Below, in pieces: positions 19,215 through 28,421 of a stretch of 64,000 bases of DNA. The translations under genes and the position numbers were made by a program. Positions within the stretch are counted from its first letter, which is position 1. Every line of letters starts with the position of its first letter. The notes beneath the pieces are model-generated. The model made no database searches and had not been told where the DNA came from. It worked only from the letters and a program-made list of their open reading frames with translations. Source of the DNA: Pandoraea thiooxydans (GTDB taxonomy: Bacteria; Pseudomonadota; Gammaproteobacteria; Burkholderiales; Burkholderiaceae); contig NZ_CP014839.1 in NCBI RefSeq assembly GCF_001931675.1, positions 310,001-374,000 on the forward strand. The letters are read 5' to 3'.

Positions 19215-20214
19215 GGCGAATGAACTTTCCAAAGTAGCCCAGCACGGTGTCGGGCAGCCACGACAGGCGCCCTGGAAAGGGCGACGTCATGAACCCGACA
19301 TGTCCGCCCTGGGCTGGTTGCAGCAATTCGACATGCGCACCGACTTCGGCCGGACCCGGCAAATGCGCAGCCGGCAGGAACGGATCGTTACGGGCATTGA
19401 GCACCAATGTCGGCAAGGTGATGGCCGGCAACAGGGGTTTGCTGGAAGCCCGTGTCCAGTAGTCGAGGGTATCGCGAAAACCGTGCAGCGGCGCGGTAAC
19501 GACGTTGTCGAAGGCAGCCAGGTCGGGTGCGGCCAGCATGGCGTCGCGATCGAACAGGCCCGGATACTGAAGCAGTTTGGCGAGCGATTTTTTCTTGAGC
19601 GTGGCCAGGAAATTGCGCGTGTAAATGCGATTGAACCCTCGCCCGAGCGCGGCGCCGCCGGCATTCAGGTCGAGCGGTGCGGAGATCGCGCAGGCGGCAT
19701 CGACGATGGCACTTGCGTCGGTACCCTGGCGCCCCAGCCAGCACAACAGCACGTTGCCGCCGAGCGAGACGCCGGCCGCGAAAATCGGGCCGGCATGCTG
19801 GCTGCGCAGTCGCCGCAGAATCCAGTCCGCTTCGGCGCTGTCGCCCGAGTGGTAAAAGCGTGGCGCCTGGTTCAAGCGCCCACCGCAGCCACGAAAGTGC
19901 GGTACCACACCGCGCCAGCCGCGTGCGTTCAGGGCAGCCATGAGAGCCCGTGCGTAGTGGCTGTCGGACCCACCCTCGAGCCCATGAAACAGAACCACCA
20001 ACGGTGTTTGCGCGGTGGTCGTTCCGTTTGTTGCAAGCCAGTCGACGTCGATGAAGTCGCCGTCCGGCGTGCACCATTCTTCGCGCCGGTAGGCGGGCGT
20101 CGGCGTGCGGCCAAACAGGGCGGGGTAGATCGTCTGGCTGTGGGCCTCAGGCAGCCAGCCTGGGGCGCGATAATCGATTCGGGCCGTGAGATGCTTCGGC
20201 GGCACGCCGGACAT
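19207..20214 (-). CDS. YheT-family alpha/beta-fold hydrolase
   Basis: A 335-residue alpha/beta hydrolase of the YheT/ABHD1-like family. The N-terminal part reads GWLPEAHSQTIYPALF, typical of the family, then LVVLFHGLEGGSDSHYARAL (oxyanion region). The nucleophile elbow is AAGVSLGGNVLL (Ser in GVSLGG). An aspartate in NARNDPFLPAAHLP and a histidine in GGHVGF complete the triad. These enzymes are soluble esterase-like hydrolases whose physiological substrates are mostly unknown. It starts 1 bp after the NTF2-like gene ends and overlaps the following hypothetical gene, so it belongs to a tight minus-strand operon. Confidence 0.92.
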   Translation of the reverse strand: MSGVPPKHLTARIDYRAPGWLPEAHSQTIYPALFGRTPTPAYRREEWCTPDGDFIDVDWLATNGTTTAQTPLVVLFHGLEGGSDSHYARALMAALNARGWRGVVPHFRGCGGRLNQAPRFYHSGDSAEADWILRRLRSQHAGPIFAAGVSLGGNVLLCWLGRQGTDASAIVDAACAISAPLDLNAGGAALGRGFNRIYTRNFLATLKKKSLAKLLQYPGLFDRDAMLAAPDLAAFDNVVTAPLHGFRDTLDYWTRASSKPLLPAITLPTLVLNARNDPFLPAAHLPGPAEVGAHVELLQPAQGGHVGFMTSPFPGRLSWLPDTVLGYFGKFIRHG

Positions 20215-20215
20215 C

Positions 20216-20674
20216 TCAGTGCAACCCGTCGGGGCGTGAGCGCATCAGCGAGCCGAATTGCTCGATAGCCGGCTGCGGCAGCGGGCTCGAATGGATGTGG
20301 GCGAAGCGCCAATCGCCGCCGTCGTGCACCAATACATAGGTGGTGTGAATCAGGCGTGCGGGCGCAGCCGGCGCGCTCCCGCCAGTGCCGCTTCGCAACG
20401 CTTCGGTGGCGGTGTGAACCACCGTGCCGACGGTATCGTACTCGGCGGTCTCCACCGGCTCGATCAGAATGACGCTTTGCGCGAGTTGCTCGGCCAACCC
20501 CTGGCGGATCTGCTCGAGGCCCGCCAGGCGCATGCCGTCGGGGCGGATATAGCTGACGAAATCCTCGTTGGCCCAGAGCAGCATCGCCTGATCGGTCTGC
20601 CCGCGACGCAGTGCATCGTAGAAGGCGGTGATGGTGTCAGCGGCGGCGTCGAAGAGGCGAACGAAGCGAGGCAT
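20216..20674 (-). CDS. NTF2/SnoaL-like fold protein
   Basis: 152 residues from the ATG giving MPRFVRLFDAAADTITAFYDALRRG. The layout (N-terminal helices, then DGMRLAGLEQIRQGLAEQ, then HTTYVLVHDGGDWRFAHIHSS) matches the small cone-shaped NTF2-like/DUF4440 fold. That fold serves as enzyme or ligand-binding domain in many contexts, so no specific function can be assigned. The longer frame upstream lies inside waaF and is not part of the gene. It begins 5 bp after waaF ends and is followed at once by the YheT-like gene. Confidence 0.82.
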   Translation of the reverse strand: MPRFVRLFDAAADTITAFYDALRRGQTDQAMLLWANEDFVSYIRPDGMRLAGLEQIRQGLAEQLAQSVILIEPVETAEYDTVGTVVHTATEALRSGTGGSAPAAPARLIHTTYVLVHDGGDWRFAHIHSSPLPQPAIEQFGSLMRSRPDGLH

Positions 20675-20679
20675 GGCGG

Positions 20680-21705
20680 TTACCGTTGCGTCAGGAGCAA
20701 ATTGCGTAGGTTGGCGAATGCGTGCTCCGGTGTCAGCTCGTTCAGGCAGCGCAGGTGCCCGAGTGGGCATTCGCGTGCAAAACACGGACTGCAATCCAGG
20801 TGGAGCCAAAGCACGTGCGCGGCACTCGACAGCGGAGGCGTGTGCCGCGGATCGGACGAACCGAACAGCGCGATTTGCGGCCGCCGCAGGGCGGCCGTCA
20901 CGTGCATCAGCCCGGAGTCGTTGCTGACCACGGCGTTCGCTCGTCCGAGTATCGCACAGGCTTCCGACAAAGAGGTCTGGCCGCACAAATTTTGCACGAA
21001 CGGGGCTGCCGCGGCGATTTCCTGCGCCAACGCGCCATCTTTGGCCGAGCCCAGCGCGATGATCTGCGTATAGGGAAACGAGCGCCTGACCAATTGCGCC
21101 AGCGCGGCGAAATGCCCGCTCGGCCAGCGCTTGGCAGGACCGTACTCGGCGCCCGGACAAAACACGACCAGCGGCACGCGCAAGTCCAGGCCAAAGCGCT
21201 GGTAGACGCGGGCCGATTCGTTCAGGTCGGAGTCGATGCGCGGGGTTGGCAAGTCGGCCGGCAGGCTGGCGCCCGGCGCGAACGCCAGCGCGGCGTAATG
21301 GCGCACCATCGGCGGACGCTCGGTCTTGGGCGGATTGGCGTGCCGCACATTGAGCAGCCCATAGCGTTGCTCGCCGGTATAGCCGATGCGCAGCGGAACA
21401 CGCGCGAGCCACGGAATCAGCGCCGACTTGAACGAGTTCGGCAGCACATAGGCGGCGTCATAACCTTCGTCGGCCAGCGCGCCGGCCAATTGCCAGCGTG
21501 CGATCGGCTGCAGCTTGCCGTGCGCCAGATCGGTCGCCACCACGCGGTCGACCTCCGGCATGCGCTCCAGGATGGGCGCCACCCAGCCCGGCGCGATGGC
21601 GTCGATCTGCAAGCGGGGGTGAAGCCGTTTGAGCAGCACGAACAGCGGTTGGGCCATCAGTGCATCGCCGATCCAATTGGGGGCGATTACCAGAGCTTTA
21701 CGCAT
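20680..21705 (-). CDS. waaF: Lipopolysaccharide heptosyltransferase II
   Basis: A 341-residue GT9-family glycosyltransferase, starting MRKALVIAPNWIGDALMAQP with the family glycine-rich acceptor region. C-terminal donor-site motifs include CPGAEYGPAKRWP, NDSGLMHVTAALRRPQIALFG and SSDPRHTPP. WaaF adds the second L-glycero-D-manno-heptose to the inner core of lipopolysaccharide at the cytosolic face of the inner membrane. The motif AEYGPAKRWP is characteristic of WaaF rather than WaaC. It lies 42 bp downstream of the zinc-finger gene in the minus-strand run from ilvE. Confidence 0.95.
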   Translation of the reverse strand: MRKALVIAPNWIGDALMAQPLFVLLKRLHPRLQIDAIAPGWVAPILERMPEVDRVVATDLAHGKLQPIARWQLAGALADEGYDAAYVLPNSFKSALIPWLARVPLRIGYTGEQRYGLLNVRHANPPKTERPPMVRHYAALAFAPGASLPADLPTPRIDSDLNESARVYQRFGLDLRVPLVVFCPGAEYGPAKRWPSGHFAALAQLVRRSFPYTQIIALGSAKDGALAQEIAAAAPFVQNLCGQTSLSEACAILGRANAVVSNDSGLMHVTAALRRPQIALFGSSDPRHTPPLSSAAHVLWLHLDCSPCFARECPLGHLRCLNELTPEHAFANLRNLLLTQR

Positions 21706-21747
21706 TGTGCCTCACGGCACGTGTCTGACTGGAGGCGCGATAGGCTT

Positions 21748-21945
21748 TCAATGATGGCCTTTCACGACGGCGCCTTCTTTCAGGCGGTAACGCGTGCCGC
21801 AATAGGGGCACGCGGCTTCGCCATGCATCACGTCGATGAATACGCGCGGATGTTCATTCCACAGTTCCATGCGGGGATTCGGGCAATGTACGGGCAAATC
21901 TTCGGCGCCGACTTCGACCAGCGGCATTTCTTTTACTGCACTCAT
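21748..21945 (-). CDS. Small zinc-finger protein (zf-CHCC type)
   Basis: A 65-residue protein with the pattern C-x16-H-x14-CPYC (HCPNPRMEL, then HGEAACPYCGTRYRL), the CHCC zinc finger shared with the mitochondrial complex I accessory subunit NDUFS6. Bacterial members are widespread in proteobacteria, often between ilvE and waaF in Burkholderia relatives. Their role is unclear. The ORF is short but ends in a basic, His-rich tail (VVKGHH) and has all four predicted zinc ligands. Confidence 0.9.
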   Translation of the reverse strand: MSAVKEMPLVEVGAEDLPVHCPNPRMELWNEHPRVFIDVMHGEAACPYCGTRYRLKEGAVVKGHH

Positions 21946-22011
21946 TGGGGGCCTCGAGAAAAAGACGCAATGGCCGGCGCATCGCAGATGTCGCCGGCAG
22001 TTTGTTATCGG

Positions 22012-22932
22012 TTAGATTTTAGTGAGCCACTCTTTGTATTTGGGATTCTTGCCCCCGACCACGTCGAAAAAGGCGCTTTGCAGCTTTTCCGTGATCGGGC
22101 CGCGCCGGCCTTCGCCGATGGTGCGATTGTCCAGCTCGCGAATGGGCGTGACCTCGGCGGCGGTGCCGGTGAAGAAGGCTTCGTCGGCACAGTACATTTC
22201 GTCGCGTGTGATGCGCTTTTCAATGACGGGAATGCCATGGTCGCGCGCCAGCGTCATTACCGCGTCGCGTGTGATGCCGTCCAGGCAGGAGGCCAGATCG
22301 GGCGTGTAGATCTTGCCGTCGCGCACGATAAACACGTTCTCGCCCGACCCTTCCGAGACGTAGCCATCGGTGTCGAGCAACAGCGCTTCGTCGTAGCCGT
22401 CGGTAGTCGCTTCCTGGTTGGCCAGAATCGAGTTCGCATACCAGGCACAGGCCTTGGCGCGCACCAGCGACACGTTCACATGATGGCGCTGGAACGATGA
22501 CGTCTTGACGCGAATGCCCTGCGCCATGCCTTCTTCGCCCAGGTAAGCGCCCCACGGCCAGGCTGCAATCGCCACGTGGATCGTGTTGCCCTTGGCCGAG
22601 ACGCCCAGCTTTTCCGAGCCGACCCAGATGATCGGGCGGATATAGCAGGATTCCAGCTGGTTGGCCCGCACCACCTCGAGTTGGGCGTTGGCGATGGTGG
22701 CTTGATCGAACGGCACCGCCATCTGGAAGATCTTGGCGGAATTGAACAGCCGCCGGGTGTGTTCCTTGAGACGGAAAATCGCCGTGCCCTCGGTGGTCTG
22801 GTAGGCGCGGACGCCCTCGAAGACGCCCATGCCATAGTGCAAAGTGTGGGTCAGGACGTGAATCTTCGCATCGCGCCACTCGATGAGCTTGCCGTCCATC
22901 CAGATTTTGCCGTCGCGGTCGGCCATTGACAT
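22012..22932 (-). CDS. ilvE: Branched-chain amino acid aminotransferase
   Basis: A 306-residue fold-type IV PLP enzyme, starting MSMADRDGKIWMDG. It has HVLTHTLHYGMGVFEGVRAY, RLKEHTRRLF, GSGENVFIVRDG and the terminal GTAAEVTPI. It interconverts leucine, isoleucine and valine with their 2-keto acids using glutamate/2-oxoglutarate. A GGAG six bases upstream supports the first ATG at 22932 over the second two codons later. It heads a minus-strand run of genes and is divergent from azlC-azlD, which encode a predicted branched-chain amino acid exporter. That pairing suggests linked control of branched-chain amino acid pools. Confidence 0.95.
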   Translation of the reverse strand: MSMADRDGKIWMDGKLIEWRDAKIHVLTHTLHYGMGVFEGVRAYQTTEGTAIFRLKEHTRRLFNSAKIFQMAVPFDQATIANAQLEVVRANQLESCYIRPIIWVGSEKLGVSAKGNTIHVAIAAWPWGAYLGEEGMAQGIRVKTSSFQRHHVNVSLVRAKACAWYANSILANQEATTDGYDEALLLDTDGYVSEGSGENVFIVRDGKIYTPDLASCLDGITRDAVMTLARDHGIPVIEKRITRDEMYCADEAFFTGTAAEVTPIRELDNRTIGEGRRGPITEKLQSAFFDVVGGKNPKYKEWLTKI

Positions 22933-23241
22933 AGTGATCTCCAGTGAAAGGGGGCGGTATCTTGATCGTTGGAGCGCGCCTCACGCGCGCCATTCCGTAG
23001 ACCGCTATTGTAAAACAGCCGCCCGCCTTGCGGGCCGCTTGTCGTTGCCGTGCCGCTGCCGTGCCGTCGCCTTCTCGCGCCGCCCGCCGGGCGTTGTCCG
23101 CGTGCGACAGCACAGCAGCAAACGCTATTAAGCATTCGCTTACATTCGCTATAATGCCCGACATTCCGCTCACAATGAAACGAGACAAGCCGTCCTCTCG
23201 GCCGTGCGTGCCTGCCCGGGCCGCGCGCCGCCGGCCACCCT
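22933..23241. other. 309-bp divergent intergenic region between ilvE and azlC
   Basis: No gene is visible. The right part holds a TATAAT (23150-23155) facing azlC without a good -35. A direct repeat CATTCGCT lies at 23133-23140 and 23143-23150, ending at the -10 box. The region is the likely site for shared regulation of ilvE and azlCD. Confidence 0.5.
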
Positions 23242-24006
23242 ATGCTGAACCGCCTGCCCGAATTTGAACGCCGCGCCTTCCTGGCCGGCATGCGAGTTAT
23301 TTCCCCCACGGCGATGGCGGTTTTCTCCTGGGGGCTGGTGACCGGCATCGCCATGAGCAAGTCCTCGCTGACTTTGCCGCAGGCGATTGGCATGTCATTG
23401 CTCGTATACGCCGGCTCGGCCCAACTGGCCACGTTGCCGCTATTCGCCGCCAACCTGCCGCTGTGGATGATCCTGTTGACTGCGGCGATGGTAAATCTGC
23501 GTTTCCTTATCTTTAGCGCGGGCCTGCAGCCGCATTTTGCACATTTGCCGCTGTGGCGGCGGGTGATTCTCGGTTTTCTCAACGGCGACATTGCCTTCGT
23601 CATGTTCATGCGCCAGGGGTACGAGCCAGGTCACGTACCTGGCAAGGAGAGCTTTTACCTGGGGCTGACTTTGACGAATTGGGTTGCCTGGCAAGTTTCG
23701 TCGATCCTGGGCATTCTGCTGGCCAGCGCCATTCCGGACTCCTGGGGGCTCGAATTTGCCGGTACGCTGGCGTTGATCCCGGTGCTGGTGCACACCGTCA
23801 TTAATCGCTCCACCGCAATGGCCGTGCTGGTCTCCTCGGTGCTGGTGCTGTTGGCATTCAACCTGCCTTACCGGCTGAGTCTGCTGCTCGCGGTGGTCGC
23901 GGCAATCGCCGCGGGCATGGCGTGCGACGAGATGGCGGAACGCGTCAAGTTGCGCCAGATCAACGCGATGGCGGCGTCCGGCCGCAAGACGGAGGAGCGC
24001 TCATGA
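23242..24006 (+). CDS. azlC: AzlC-family branched-chain amino acid exporter, large subunit
   Basis: A 254-residue inner-membrane protein with about seven hydrophobic segments. It has the AzlC signature region near the N-terminus (MRVISPTAMAVFSWGLVTGI) and the YAGSAQLATLPLF segment typical of the family. AzlC works with the small AzlD subunit to export branched-chain amino acids or analogues (characterised homologues: AzlCD of Bacillus, BrnFE of Corynebacterium). The stop codon overlaps the azlD start (ATGA). The chosen ATG has no obvious ribosome-binding site, so the start is uncertain. Confidence 0.9.
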   Translation: MLNRLPEFERRAFLAGMRVISPTAMAVFSWGLVTGIAMSKSSLTLPQAIGMSLLVYAGSAQLATLPLFAANLPLWMILLTAAMVNLRFLIFSAGLQPHFAHLPLWRRVILGFLNGDIAFVMFMRQGYEPGHVPGKESFYLGLTLTNWVAWQVSSILGILLASAIPDSWGLEFAGTLALIPVLVHTVINRSTAMAVLVSSVLVLLAFNLPYRLSLLLAVVAAIAAGMACDEMAERVKLRQINAMAASGRKTEERS

Positions 24007-24326
24007 GTGCCTGGGAAGTCTGGCTGGCCATCGTTGCGATGATGGTCGTGACGATCTTGCTTCGGTCGGGTTTCCTGCTCGCGGGCGAGCGCGTGGTGCT
24101 GCCCGCGCGCGTGCAGCGCGCCCTGCGCTACGCTCCAGCGGCGGCGCTGGCGGCCATCGTGGTGCCCGATACGCTGCTCTGGCACAGCCATTTCGCATTC
24201 TCCGTCGGCAACCCGCAACTGGTCAGTGGCGTGTTCGCCGTTGCGTGGTATGCGTGGCGGCGCAATATGCTCGAGATGATCCTGCTTGGCATGGCGGTCT
24301 TTACCGTCGCTCGTCTGTATCTATAG
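24003..24326 (+). CDS. azlD: AzlD-family branched-chain amino acid exporter, small subunit
   Basis: 107 residues with about four hydrophobic segments, starting MSAWEVWLAIVAMMVVTILLR. It contains the family segment LRYAPAAALAAIVVPDTL and ends in a hydrophobic helix. It is the partner of AzlC in a two-subunit amino acid exporter in the inner membrane. The ATG overlaps the azlC stop, so the two are translationally coupled. An upstream in-frame extension would lie inside azlC and is rejected. Confidence 0.92.
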   Translation: MSAWEVWLAIVAMMVVTILLRSGFLLAGERVVLPARVQRALRYAPAAALAAIVVPDTLLWHSHFAFSVGNPQLVSGVFAVAWYAWRRNMLEMILLGMAVFTVARLYL

Positions 24327-24423
24327 CAGATTCCGGGGCGACGATACGGAGCCTAGATTCGCGTTTTATGGATAGGGGTTCAGGTAAAATGGTCGTTTTT
24401 TCGACTCATCTCCTTTCCTTGCC

Positions 24424-25617
24424 ATGTCCACTGTTTTGCGTCTTTCCGATTTGATTGCCCAGGGCAAAGTTGCCGGCCAACGTGTCTTTATCCGCGCCGA
24501 CCTGAACGTGCCGCAAGACGATCATGGCAATATTACCGAAGACACGCGGATTCGCGCCTCGGTGCCGGCCATCGAGATGTGCCGCAAGGCGGGCGCCGCG
24601 GTGATGGTCAGCTCCCACCTGGGCCGCCCGACCGAGGGCGAGTTCAAGCCCGAAGACTCGCTGGCGCCGGTGGCGGCCCGGCTGTCCGAGCTGCTGGGTT
24701 GCGAGGTCAAGCTGATCAGCCAGTGGGTCGACGGCGGCTTCGATGTCACGGCGGGACAGGTCGTGCTGCTGGAAAACTGCCGGTTGAACAAGGGCGAGAA
24801 AAAGAATAACGACGAGCTGGCCCGCAAGATGGCCAAGCTGTGCGATATCTACGTGAACGATGCGTTCGGCACGGCGCATCGCGCCGAAGCCACCACCTAC
24901 GGCATCGCCCAATATGCGCCGGTGGCCTGCGCCGGTCCGCTGCTGGCGGCCGAACTCGATGCGCTGGGCAAGGCGCTCGGGCAGCCCGCGCGGCCGCTGG
25001 TGGCGATCGTTGCCGGCTCCAAGGTATCGACCAAGCTCACCATTCTGCAGTCGCTGGCCGACAAGGTCGATCAACTGATCGTGGGCGGCGGCATCGCCAA
25101 TACCTTTATGCTCGCTGCGGGGCTGCCGATCGGCAAATCGCTGGCCGAGGCCGATCTGGTCGAACAAGCCAAGTCGATCATCGACACCATGGCCAAGCGC
25201 GGCGCGTCGGTGCCGATCCCGGTGGACGTCGTGTGCGCAAAGGAATTCAGCGCCGACGCCTCGGCCACGGTCAAGGACGCCCGCGACGTCGCGCCCGACG
25301 ACATGATTCTCGATATCGGTCCGAAATCCGCGCAAGCACTCGCCGAACAGCTCGCCAAGGCCGGCACGATTGTCTGGAACGGCCCGGTCGGCGTATTCGA
25401 ATTCGACCAGTTCGGCCACGGAACCGAAACGCTGGCGCGCGCGATCGCCGCGTCGTCGGCCTTCTCGATCGCCGGCGGCGGCGATACGCTGGCGGCGATT
25501 GCCAAATACGGGATCGCCAATCAAATTGACTATATTTCAACTGGCGGCGGCGCATTCCTGGAATTCCTCGAGGGCCGGAAACTGCCTGCCGTCGAGATCC
25601 TGGAAAAACGCGCTTGA
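24424..25617 (+). CDS. pgk: Phosphoglycerate kinase
   Basis: A 397-residue enzyme of normal length, starting [30 protein letters not shown]. It has the substrate-binding [11 protein letters not shown], the hinge region [22 protein letters not shown], and the nucleotide site WNGPVGVFE with GGGDTLAAI near the C-terminus. It transfers phosphate from 1,3-bisphosphoglycerate to ADP in glycolysis and runs in reverse in gluconeogenesis and the Calvin cycle. It is followed closely by pyk and fbaA, a glycolytic cluster common in Burkholderiaceae. Codon bias is consistent with high expression. Confidence 0.97.
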   Translation: MSTVLRLSDLIAQGKVAGQRVFIRADLNVPQDDHGNITEDTRIRASVPAIEMCRKAGAAVMVSSHLGRPTEGEFKPEDSLAPVAARLSELLGCEVKLISQWVDGGFDVTAGQVVLLENCRLNKGEKKNNDELARKMAKLCDIYVNDAFGTAHRAEATTYGIAQYAPVACAGPLLAAELDALGKALGQPARPLVAIVAGSKVSTKLTILQSLADKVDQLIVGGGIANTFMLAAGLPIGKSLAEADLVEQAKSIIDTMAKRGASVPIPVDVVCAKEFSADASATVKDARDVAPDDMILDIGPKSAQALAEQLAKAGTIVWNGPVGVFEFDQFGHGTETLARAIAASSAFSIAGGGDTLAAIAKYGIANQIDYISTGGGAFLEFLEGRKLPAVEILEKRA

Positions 25618-25673
25618 GCGCTCGTGTCGGTGCTTCGCGCCGGTTTCCCGCAGTGCACCATGAGGACGACAAG

Positions 25674-27122
25674 ATGGATGTTGACGTATTGAAGCGTGCC
25701 ACCAAGATCGTTGCCACCATCGGCCCGGCCTCCAGTGCGCCGGAGGTGCTCGAGCGCATGATCGCCGCCGGGGTCGACGTGGTGCGGCTGAACTTCTCGC
25801 ACGGCACGGCGCAGGACCACATCGATCGGGCCACGGCGGTGCGCGAAGCGGCTCGGCGGGCCGGGCGCGAAGTGGCGATCATGGCCGACCTGCAAGGGCC
25901 GAAGATCCGTGTCGGCAAGTTCGAGCAAGGCAAGGTCATGCTCGCGGCCGGCGCCGGCTTCATTCTCGACGCAACCTGCGAGCTCGGCAATCAGGAACGG
26001 GTCGGGCTCGACTACGTCGATTTGCCGCGCGATGTCAGACCGGGCGACAAGCTGCTGCTCAACGACGGCCTGATCGAACTGGTGGTCGACCGCGTCATGG
26101 GCAGTCAGATCTTCACCACCGTCAAGGTGGGCGGCGAGCTCTCGAACAACAAGGGCATCAATCGCCAGGGCGGCGGGCTGACCGCGCCGGCGCTGACGGC
26201 CAAGGATATGGAAGACATCAAGACGGCGATGGCCCTGCAGGCCGATTTCGTCGCGGTGTCGTTTCCGAAAAGCGCCACCGACATGGAGATGGCGCGGCAA
26301 TTGGCCAATATCGCTGGCGCGCCGCATGGCATCCGGCCACACATGATCGCCAAGATCGAGCGCGCCGAGGCGATTCCGGCACTGGCGGAAATTCTCGGGG
26401 CGTCCGACGGCATCATGGTCGCGCGCGGCGATCTGGCCATCGAAGTCGGCAATGCGGCGGTGCCGGCACTGCAAAAGCGCATGATCCGCATGGCGCGGGA
26501 GGCCAACAAGGTGGTCATCACGGCCACCCAGATGATGGAGTCGATGATCCATAATCCGGTGCCCACGCGCGCCGAGGTGTCCGATGTCGCCAACGCGGTG
26601 CTCGACGGTACCGATGCCGTCATGACGTCGGCCGAGACCGCCGCGGGCAAGTATCCGATCGAAACCGTCGAGACCATGGCCGCGGTTTGCCTGGAAGCCG
26701 AAAAATCGGAGCACGTGGAACTCGATCACGATTTCATGGACCAGACCTTTACCCGCATCGACCAATCGATCGCGGCAGGGGCCTTGTTCACCGCCCATCA
26801 CCTGCGTGCCAAGGCGATCGTCGCGCTCACCGAATCCGGCGCCACCGCGCTGTGGATGAGCCGCCACAAGATCCACGTACCGGTCTTCGCGCTCACGCCG
26901 CAGGTCGCCAGCGAACGCAAGATGGCGCTGTACCGCAACGTTCGGCCGCTGCACGCCGACGCCAGCCTCGACCGCGACGTCGCGCTCAAGCAGGCCGAAC
27001 AACTGCTGCTCGAGCATGGCATCGTGCGGCGCGGCGATACCATCGTGCTCACCGTGGGTGAACCGATGGGACAGCCAGGCGGCAGCAACACCCTGAAAAT
27101 CGTCCAGGTCGGGCGGGTCTGA
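25674..27122 (+). CDS. pyk: Pyruvate kinase
   Basis: 482 residues from the ATG giving MDVDVLKRATKIVATIGPAS. A GAGGA about 8 bp upstream fixes this start; the longer frame from 25614 adds residues not seen in the family. Motifs are LNFSHG, MADLQGPKIRVG, the catalytic KIERAEAIPAL, DGIMVARGDLAIEVG, and TATQMMESM followed by TRAEVSDVANAVLDGTDAVM. It converts phosphoenolpyruvate and ADP to pyruvate and ATP in the cytosol. It lies between pgk and fbaA. Confidence 0.97.
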   Translation: MDVDVLKRATKIVATIGPASSAPEVLERMIAAGVDVVRLNFSHGTAQDHIDRATAVREAARRAGREVAIMADLQGPKIRVGKFEQGKVMLAAGAGFILDATCELGNQERVGLDYVDLPRDVRPGDKLLLNDGLIELVVDRVMGSQIFTTVKVGGELSNNKGINRQGGGLTAPALTAKDMEDIKTAMALQADFVAVSFPKSATDMEMARQLANIAGAPHGIRPHMIAKIERAEAIPALAEILGASDGIMVARGDLAIEVGNAAVPALQKRMIRMAREANKVVITATQMMESMIHNPVPTRAEVSDVANAVLDGTDAVMTSAETAAGKYPIETVETMAAVCLEAEKSEHVELDHDFMDQTFTRIDQSIAAGALFTAHHLRAKAIVALTESGATALWMSRHKIHVPVFALTPQVASERKMALYRNVRPLHADASLDRDVALKQAEQLLLEHGIVRRGDTIVLTVGEPMGQPGGSNTLKIVQVGRV

Positions 27123-27185
27123 GACACGCGCAAGGGCGCCACTGACCGATTCGCTACTGAATTTATTTGCATCAAGGAGATAACC

Positions 27186-28250
27186 ATGCCTCTCGTATCC
27201 ATGCGGCAACTGCTTGACCACGCCGCCGAGCACAGCTACGGCTTGCCGGCCTTCAATGTTAACAACCTCGAGCAGGTGCAGGCCATCATGGCCGCGGCCG
27301 ACGAAGTCGGCGCGCCGGTCATCATGCAGGCCTCGGCCGGGGCCCGCAAATATGCCGGCGAAGCGTTTTTGCGTCATCTGATCGACGCGGCGGTCGAAGC
27401 CTATCCGCACGTGCCGGTCGTGATGCACCAGGATCACGGCCAGTCGCCGGCGGTGTGCATGGCGGCGATCCGCAGTGGCTTTACCAGCGTGATGATGGAC
27501 GGCTCGCTGCAGGCCGACGGCAAATCGGTTGCCACCTATGAATACAACGTCGAGGTGTCGCGCCAGGTGGTGGCGTTCTCGCACGCGATCGGCGTGACCG
27601 TCGAAGCCGAGCTGGGCGTGCTGGGCTCGCTCGAAACCATGAAGGGCGACAAGGAAGACGGGCACGGCGCCGAGGGCACGATGACCCGCGAGCAGTTGCT
27701 GACCGACCCCGATCAGGCCGCCGATTTCGTCAAGCAGACGCAATGCGACGCGCTGGCCATCGCCATCGGCACCTCGCACGGCGCCTATAAGTTCAGCCGC
27801 AAGCCGACGGGCGACATTCTCGCCATCGAGCGCATCAAGGAAATCCACCGCCGCATCCCGAATACCCATCTGGTGATGCACGGCTCGTCGTCGGTGCCGC
27901 AGGAGCTGCTGGCCGAGATTCGCCAGTTCGGCGGCGACATGAAGGAAACCTACGGGGTGCCGGTCGAGGAAATCCAGGAAGGCATCAAGCACGGCGTGCG
28001 CAAGGTCAACATCGATACCGACATCCGGCTGGCGATGACCGGTGCGGTGCGCCGCTTCCTGTTCGAGAATCCGGGCAAGTTCGATCCGCGCGACTATCTC
28101 AAGCCGGCCCGCGAAGCCGCCAAACAAATCTGCAAGGCCCGCTATCTGGCCTTCGGCTGCGAAGGGCAAGGCGCCCGGATCAAACCGGTGGCGCTCGAAA
28201 AAATGGCCGAGCGCTACACCAAGGGCGAGCTCGCGCAGATCGTCCAGTAA
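27186..28250 (+). CDS. fbaA: Fructose-bisphosphate aldolase, class II
   Basis: A 354-residue class II (zinc-dependent) aldolase of the Calvin-cycle subtype used by many proteobacteria. Its start [27 protein letters not shown] and the zinc-binding [15 protein letters not shown] and HGSSSVPQ motifs support this. It cleaves fructose 1,6-bisphosphate to dihydroxyacetone phosphate and glyceraldehyde 3-phosphate. A strong AAGGAG precedes the ATG. It is the last gene of the pgk-pyk-fbaA cluster and is followed by a terminator-like hairpin before purC. Confidence 0.96.
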   Translation: MPLVSMRQLLDHAAEHSYGLPAFNVNNLEQVQAIMAAADEVGAPVIMQASAGARKYAGEAFLRHLIDAAVEAYPHVPVVMHQDHGQSPAVCMAAIRSGFTSVMMDGSLQADGKSVATYEYNVEVSRQVVAFSHAIGVTVEAELGVLGSLETMKGDKEDGHGAEGTMTREQLLTDPDQAADFVKQTQCDALAIAIGTSHGAYKFSRKPTGDILAIERIKEIHRRIPNTHLVMHGSSSVPQELLAEIRQFGGDMKETYGVPVEEIQEGIKHGVRKVNIDTDIRLAMTGAVRRFLFENPGKFDPRDYLKPAREAAKQICKARYLAFGCEGQGARIKPVALEKMAERYTKGELAQIVQ

Positions 28251-28299
28251 GCCGATAACGGCAAATCGCGGCCGGGCACCTTGCCCGGCCATGCACGGG

Positions 28300-28335
28300 A
28301 ATCCCTCCCGGGCGGACTGCCCGCGAGGGATTTTT
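28300..28335 (+). terminator. Rho-independent terminator after fbaA
   Basis: ATCCCTC and GAGGGAT flank an inner GGGC/GCCC stem, followed by TTTTT. A second GC-rich hairpin (GGCCGGGC with GCCCGGCC) lies just upstream at about 28269-28290. Confidence 0.75.
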
Positions 28336-28383
28336 CGTCGGCGCCGCCGTCCCGGCGCGGGCGTCATTTTTGCGGCCGACGAG

Positions 28384-28389
28384 TATAAT
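28384..28389 (+). promoter_or_regulatory. Candidate -10 box for purC
   Basis: A consensus TATAAT lies 33 bp before the GTG start of purC and just after the fbaA terminator. No good -35 box is visible at the proper spacing. It implies a short leader. Confidence 0.45.
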
Positions 28390-28421
28390 TCGCTCTTTGC
28401 TCCCTCTTGAACGAGCCCGCC